Shown here: positions 13,804 to 14,089 of the stretch, one piece after another
Numbering within the stretch: the first letter of the stretch is position 1
Layout of the letters: every line of letters starts with the position of its first letter
Source of the DNA: JALGWA01 sp964604955
GTDB lineage: Bacteria > Arandabacterota > Arandabacteria > Arandabacterales > JALGWA01
Assembly (NCBI GenBank): GCA_964604955.1
Contig: CAZSBE010000078.1
Coordinates: 1 to 14,089 of the forward strand
Length of the DNA: 14,089 nt
Reading direction: 5' to 3'
Position numbers and translations under genes: made by a program
The notes under the pieces: generated by a model
Seen by the model: the letters and a program-made list of their open reading frames with translations, nothing else
Told to the model about the DNA's origin: nothing
The model's database searches: none

Positions 13804-14089
13804 TCAGGAGAGCACCGCACCCGCCTTGCCCCTGTAAAAGCACTTATCCACGTAATTGCCTGCTCTCTCAACGAGTTGAGCGATGAAAGTGTCTCGGTAG
13901 GGTAACGCCTGCCTCAGCGCCGTGTCAAGCGAATTGTCCGGGACGAAACGTTGAAGAACGTACTTCCGGGCCCCTTCGATGGACCTTGCGATGGACTCGA
14001 TTTCATCCGCCCCGACTATGCCCGGCACCAGCGTGGTCCTCAGCTCCGAGCGCTCCGGCTCCACGCTTCTGCGCGTCATGCTGGGCGAG
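13804..14089 (-). CDS. C-terminal part of a radical SAM activating-enzyme-like protein (NrdG/PflA type), cut by window edge
   Basis: About 95 C-terminal residues remain; the frame is open to the window edge and the radical SAM CxxxCxxC motif would lie outside it. The stretch RTTLVPGIVGADEIESIA, followed a little later by GARKYVLQRFVPDNSLD, resembles the C-terminal region of radical SAM proteins annotated as anaerobic ribonucleotide reductase activating proteins. Those proteins use S-adenosylmethionine to install a glycyl radical on a partner enzyme. The last residues, including CFYRGKAGAVLS, have no clear function. The ATG at 14079 is internal and should not be taken as the start. It ends 14 bases before rnfC, so it may belong to the same transcript, although its role appears unrelated to Rnf. 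Other activases of the PflA family cannot be excluded. Confidence 0.65.
   Translation of the reverse strand, partial: SPSMTRRSVEPERSELRTTLVPGIVGADEIESIARSIEGARKYVLQRFVPDNSLDTALRQALPYRDTFIAQLVERAGNYVDKCFYRGKAGAVLS

Noticed and set aside
13790..13843. A longer rnfC beginning at 13843
   Set aside because: It would overlap the preceding gene, whereas the conserved GSFTGGVHP start follows ATG 13789 and its ribosome site.
1..14089. tRNA, rRNA or intact insertion sequence
   Set aside because: Nearly all of the window is covered by coding sequence; I saw no tRNA-like cloverleaf, rRNA segment or transposase in the few gaps.

Overview
The window is a densely packed, GC-rich stretch from an anaerobic bacterium in which every supported gene lies on the minus strand, so it reads from the right edge (14089) to the left edge (1). 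It holds two ferredoxin/NAD(H) redox machines in series: a complete Rnf complex and a heterodisulfide-reductase/flavin-oxidoreductase (Hdr-Flx) complex that is complete except for the 3' end of its last gene. The set (Rnf, HdrABC with FlxABCD, an NrdG/PflA-type radical SAM protein, many cysteine-rich 4Fe-4S proteins) points to a strictly anaerobic energy metabolism. A lipoprotein signal peptide, TatC, clear Shine-Dalgarno sites and bacterial-type Flx subunits favour a bacterium over a methanogenic archaeon. I cannot name the phylum from sequence alone.

Layout in order of transcription. (1) 14089-13804: C-terminal part of a radical SAM activating-enzyme-like protein cut by the window edge. (2) 13789-9371: rnfC, rnfD, rnfG, rnfE, rnfA, each separated by a few bases or overlapping. 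(3) 9324-8461: a putative lipoprotein of unknown function inserted between rnfA and rnfB. (4) 8435-7437: rnfB, a long polyferredoxin. (5) 7416-6661: tatC, whose last codons and stop lie in the first copy of a perfect tandem 24-bp repeat. (6) 6660-6445: the only gap longer than about 50 bases; it holds the tandem repeat, a short AT-rich stretch, a near-palindrome and a GC-rich hairpin followed by a T-rich tract directly before the hdrC ribosome binding site. (7) 6444-1: hdrC, hdrB, hdrA, flxD, flxC, flxB and the 5' two-thirds or so of flxA.

How the parts fit together. Rnf is known to couple ferredoxin:NAD+ oxidoreduction to Na+ or H+ movement across the membrane. The Flx-Hdr complex is known or proposed to oxidise NADH through FlxA and use flavin-based electron bifurcation in HdrA to reduce both ferredoxin and a disulfide at HdrB. 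Side by side, the two could form a loop linking the NADH, ferredoxin and thiol/disulfide pools to the ion gradient. That link is inferred from adjacency. Points worth a second look are the embedded lipoprotein, an enlarged RnfG, a changed candidate flavinylation motif in RnfD, an Asp replacing a cluster cysteine in FlxB, and the repeat-plus-hairpin junction between the two gene sets. The rest of the window looks like standard operon coding sequence with no long unexplained gaps.
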